A stretch of 7,666 nucleotides of DNA from Actinomycetes bacterium (GTDB taxonomy: Bacteria > Actinomycetota > Acidimicrobiia > Acidimicrobiales > RAAP-2): the NCBI GenBank assembly GCA_021799915.1, contig JAJYZN010000134.1, forward strand, positions 1-7,666, in the 5' to 3' direction. Under the pieces are notes generated by a model. That model saw only the letters and a list, made by a program, of their open reading frames with translations. It was not told the origin of the DNA and made no database searches. The position numbers were made by a program, and so were the translations under genes. Of the stretch, positions 5,568-7,666 are shown one piece after another. Numbering within the stretch: the first letter of the stretch is position 1; each line of letters begins with the position of its first letter.

Positions 5568-6382
5568 AGGCCCAAGATGCCCTCGAGCCCCACCGTGAGA
5601 CCGGGGCGTCCCGGCACCGCCCTTACCGCAACGAGCACCCCATCCATGAAGGACCGCCGGTCGTAGGAGTCGTGGCGCACAGTGAGAGTCTGGCCGGGCG
5701 CTCCGAAGAGGACCTCCTCGTGGGCCACCAGGCCCTGCAGCCTCACCGAGTGGACCCGCACGCCGCCCGGGCCCTCACCTCCGCGGGCGCCTTCGAGCAT
5801 CCAGCGGGTGGTCGGATCGGCGGCGAAGGACCCTGCACCTGCGCGCCTCCGCGCCGCGTCGATGACTTCGGCGGTGTGCAGGGCGGTACCCGAGGGAGCG
5901 TCGCGTTTCTCGTCGTGGTGCAGCTCGATGATCTCCGCGCCTCGCATGTAGGGGGCGGCCATCTCGCAGAACTTCATGAGGAGCACCGCTCCGATGGCGA
6001 AGTTCGGCGCGACCACTGCATTGGCCGTCCTCCCGTCGAACGCCCGGGACAGAGCGTCCAGGTCACCCTGGTCCAAGCCGGTCGTCCCCACGACGGCGTG
6101 GATACCTCTGGCAGCGCACCACGGGAGGGTCTCGCGTGCCGCTTCGGCAACCGTGAAGTCCACGACGATCTGAACGCGCGCTTCGATCAGCGCGTCGAGG
6201 GAGTCCTCGACCACGAGCTCGGGCACGGCATTGCCGGCCAACGAGCGCAATGTCACCCCCGCTGCCCCCGGATCGACGGCCGCGACGAGCAGCATGCCGC
6301 TCGCCGACGACACTGCCCGGCACACCTCTTGGCCCATCCGCCCAGCCGCGCCGACTACCCCCACTCGCAGCACCGGGTCCAC
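5564..6382 (-). CDS. dapB: 4-hydroxy-tetrahydrodipicolinate reductase (DapB)
   Basis: Reduces the product of DapA with NAD(P)H to tetrahydrodipicolinate, the second step of the diaminopimelate branch. The 272 residues are a full-length enzyme. The Rossmann loop is VGAAGRMG at 10-17. VVDFTVAEA (73-81) and VVGTTG (97-102) line the nucleotide site. ELHHDEKRDAPSGTA at 153-167 carries the catalytic pair His155 and Lys159 (His159 and Lys163 in E. coli) and the DAPSGT substrate loop. GLVAHEEVLFG (217-227) and the C-terminal GLEGIL are typical. The GTG at 6382 is chosen because GGAG lies 9 nt upstream; a GTG at 6373 is possible. The open frame runs back to 6517, but that extension lies inside the peptidase gene and is not family-like. 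It begins 1 nt after the peptidase stop and ends overlapping TetR2, so all three genes look co-transcribed. Confidence 0.97.
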   Translation of the reverse strand: MDPVLRVGVVGAAGRMGQEVCRAVSSASGMLLVAAVDPGAAGVTLRSLAGNAVPELVVEDSLDALIEARVQIVVDFTVAEAARETLPWCAARGIHAVVGTTGLDQGDLDALSRAFDGRTANAVVAPNFAIGAVLLMKFCEMAAPYMRGAEIIELHHDEKRDAPSGTALHTAEVIDAARRRAGAGSFAADPTTRWMLEGARGGEGPGGVRVHSVRLQGLVAHEEVLFGAPGQTLTVRHDSYDRRSFMDGVLVAVRAVPGRPGLTVGLEGILGL

Positions 6383-6383
6383 G

Positions 6384-7666
6384 CTACTTCGCTCCGTCCC
6401 GCTCGCTGCCTTCGCAGGACGCGCTCGAGAGCCCGAGCCGGGCTGCGTCGACGGCGGGGGCGACCGGACCGACCACGGACAGGGTCCTGGGCGACGCCGC
6501 CAGATGCTCGGCGGCACGCCGGACGTCGTCGGGGCTCACCTCCTCGATGCGCGCGAGGATGCTGTCGATCGTCCTCACCTCGTGGTGGAGCAGGAGCGAC
6601 GAACCGATCCAGCTCATCCGGGCTCCCGAATCCTCCATCGAGAGCAGCGCATCGGCGCGGAGGTTGGCTTTCGCCACCTCCATCTCCCTCGAAGTGACAC
6701 CCTTGTCGGCCAGCAGCTCGATCTCCCCGACACTGATCTTCAGCACCTCGTCGAGATGCTCTGGAGCCGTCCCGGCCATGATGCACATCGAGCCGGTCTC
6801 CTCGAACGGGGTGCGTTCGGACCAGATCGAGTACGCCAGGCTCCGCTCCTCACGGACCTTCTGGAAGAGCCGGCTCGACAGACCACCACCGAGCACGTGG
6901 TTCAGCACCGAGAGCGCCCACCGCTCCTCGTCGAAGCGCGAGACCGACCGGCTCCCGATCACCACGTGCACCTGCTCGGTCTCACGGTGCTGCACCACCA
7001 AGGGCACGGGGGGGTCGACCGGTGCCGTCCTCTGCGGGGGGTGCCCTCCGCTCCAGTTCTCGAAACGAGCCTCAAGGGCTTCGGACACCGCCTCGTGTGA
7101 GCAGTCTCCGGCCACCGACACGACGATGTTCCCCGGCCGGTAGTGCTCGTCGAAGAACTGCCGGATGTCGTCACAGGTGATGGCCTCCACGCTCGAAGTC
7201 GACCCGAGCGTGTCACGTCCGAGGCCGTGCCCGGGGAACAGCGCGGCGTTCCACTGCTCGACCGACTGGTCCGACGGCTCGTCGGCATGCATGAGGATCT
7301 CGTCGAAGATCACTCTGCGCTCGGCCGCCACGTCGGTCTCGGTCAGCGCCGGCCGGCACATGATGTCGCTCAAGATGTCCAGGCCGAGCGGGAGGTCCCC
7401 GGCCAGGAGCCGCACGTGGAAATGGGTGTACTCCTTGGCGGTGTACGCGTTGCAGTCCCCACCGACTTCGTCGAGCGACTCTGCGATTGCCGCGGCTGAG
7501 CGCTGCTCGGTCCCTTTGAACAAGAGGTGCTCGAGGAAGTGCGATGCGCCCCCGAGCTCGACCGGCTCGTCACGCGAGCCGGTGCCCACCCAGAACCCCA
7601 GCGCCGCCGACCGCACGTAGGGCATCACCTCGCTCACCAGGAGGATCCCGCAGGAGAGGCGCTCGG
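6384..7666 (-). CDS. M16-family zinc metallopeptidase (5' end outside window)
   Basis: A processing-peptidase-like (pitrilysin/insulinase clan) enzyme. The open frame continues to the window edge (ERLSCGILLV before the first in-window start), so only about the first ten residues are missing. Numbering from the GTG at 7637, the inverted zinc motif HFLEH is at 33-37: His33 and His37 bind zinc and Glu36 is the catalytic base. The distal zinc ligand is Glu113 in VIFDEI, at the expected spacing. GDCNAYTAKEYTHFHV (60-75) follows the family pattern. The second half has the GGGLSSRLFQKVREE block and a following LAYSIWS that carries the substrate-binding Arg/Tyr pair. The protein is soluble with no signal peptide in the visible part. 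In actinobacteria this gene commonly lies between pnp and dapB, fitting the position here. Its end is 1 nt from the dapB start. Natural substrates of these bacterial enzymes are poorly known. Confidence 0.94.
   Translation of the reverse strand, partial: ERLSCGILLVSEVMPYVRSAALGFWVGTGSRDEPVELGGASHFLEHLLFKGTEQRSAAAIAESLDEVGGDCNAYTAKEYTHFHVRLLAGDLPLGLDILSDIMCRPALTETDVAAERRVIFDEILMHADEPSDQSVEQWNAALFPGHGLGRDTLGSTSSVEAITCDDIRQFFDEHYRPGNIVVSVAGDCSHEAVSEALEARFENWSGGHPPQRTAPVDPPVPLVVQHRETEQVHVVIGSRSVSRFDEERWALSVLNHVLGGGLSSRLFQKVREERSLAYSIWSERTPFEETGSMCIMAGTAPEHLDEVLKISVGEIELLADKGVTSREMEVAKANLRADALLSMEDSGARMSWIGSSLLLHHEVRTIDSILARIEEVSPDDVRRAAEHLAASPRTLSVVGPVAPAVDAARLGLSSASCEGSERDGAK
6392..6395 (-). promoter_or_regulatory. 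Ribosome binding site deciding the dapB start
   Basis: GGAG on the minus strand, 9 nt before the GTG at 6382 and inside the last codons of the peptidase gene. It favours 6382 over the next in-frame GTG at 6373, which would be 18 nt away. Confidence 0.6.

Noticed and set aside
6383..6517. Upstream extension of dapB to the first start in the frame
   Set aside because: It lies wholly within the peptidase gene, is Arg/Pro/Ser-rich, and would put 45 extra residues before the Rossmann strand. The GTG at 6382 has a ribosome site.
6231..7143. Two plus-strand open frames of about 290 codons opposite the M16 peptidase
   Set aside because: The minus strand encodes the zinc motif and C-terminal M16 motifs in one uninterrupted frame; the plus-strand frames are shadows.

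Overview
High-GC, gene-dense bacterial DNA with GTG starts and several stop/start overlaps between genes. The gene order places it in an actinobacterium. From the edges inward, the minus strand carries an M16 zinc peptidase followed by dapB, and dapA followed by rnj (RNase J). This is the conserved actinobacterial peptidase-dapB-(thyX)-dapA-rnj neighbourhood. An Acidimicrobiia-like lineage is my guess from protein style only; the window has no taxonomic marker.

Layout, in order of minus-strand transcription from the right edge: M16 peptidase (6384-7666, cut by the window end), dapB (5564-6382, 1 nt after the peptidase stop), TetR regulator 2 (4833-5567, overlapping the dapB stop by 4 nt), then TetR regulator 1 (2347-3198), a ferritin-like diiron protein (1178-2350, overlapping the TetR1 stop by 4 nt), dapA (188-1114), and the first 65 codons of rnj (1-195, overlapping dapA by 8 nt). 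Between the two regulators lies a plus-strand pair: a SAM-dependent methyltransferase (3268-4068) and a DMT/NIPA-type membrane protein (4088-4930). The pair is divergent from TetR1 and convergent with TetR2.

DapA and DapB catalyse consecutive steps of lysine/diaminopimelate synthesis. In many actinobacteria their genes flank thyX. Here thyX is absent from the interval, which instead holds five genes: two homologous TetR regulators, a diiron protein with a textbook E/ExxH/E/ExxH metal site, a methyltransferase and a multispanning membrane protein. The TetR1/methyltransferase gap contains two overlapping divergent promoter candidates with an inverted repeat (GACAC-N13-GTGTC) across them, the likely operator. 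The two TetR proteins share 21 of 26 residues over the helix-turn-helix, so they may read the same or related operators. The substrate of the diiron protein and the signal sensed by the regulators cannot be read from the sequence.

No RNA genes, insertion sequences, CRISPR arrays or phage features were seen. No stretch over 300 bases lacks a gene.
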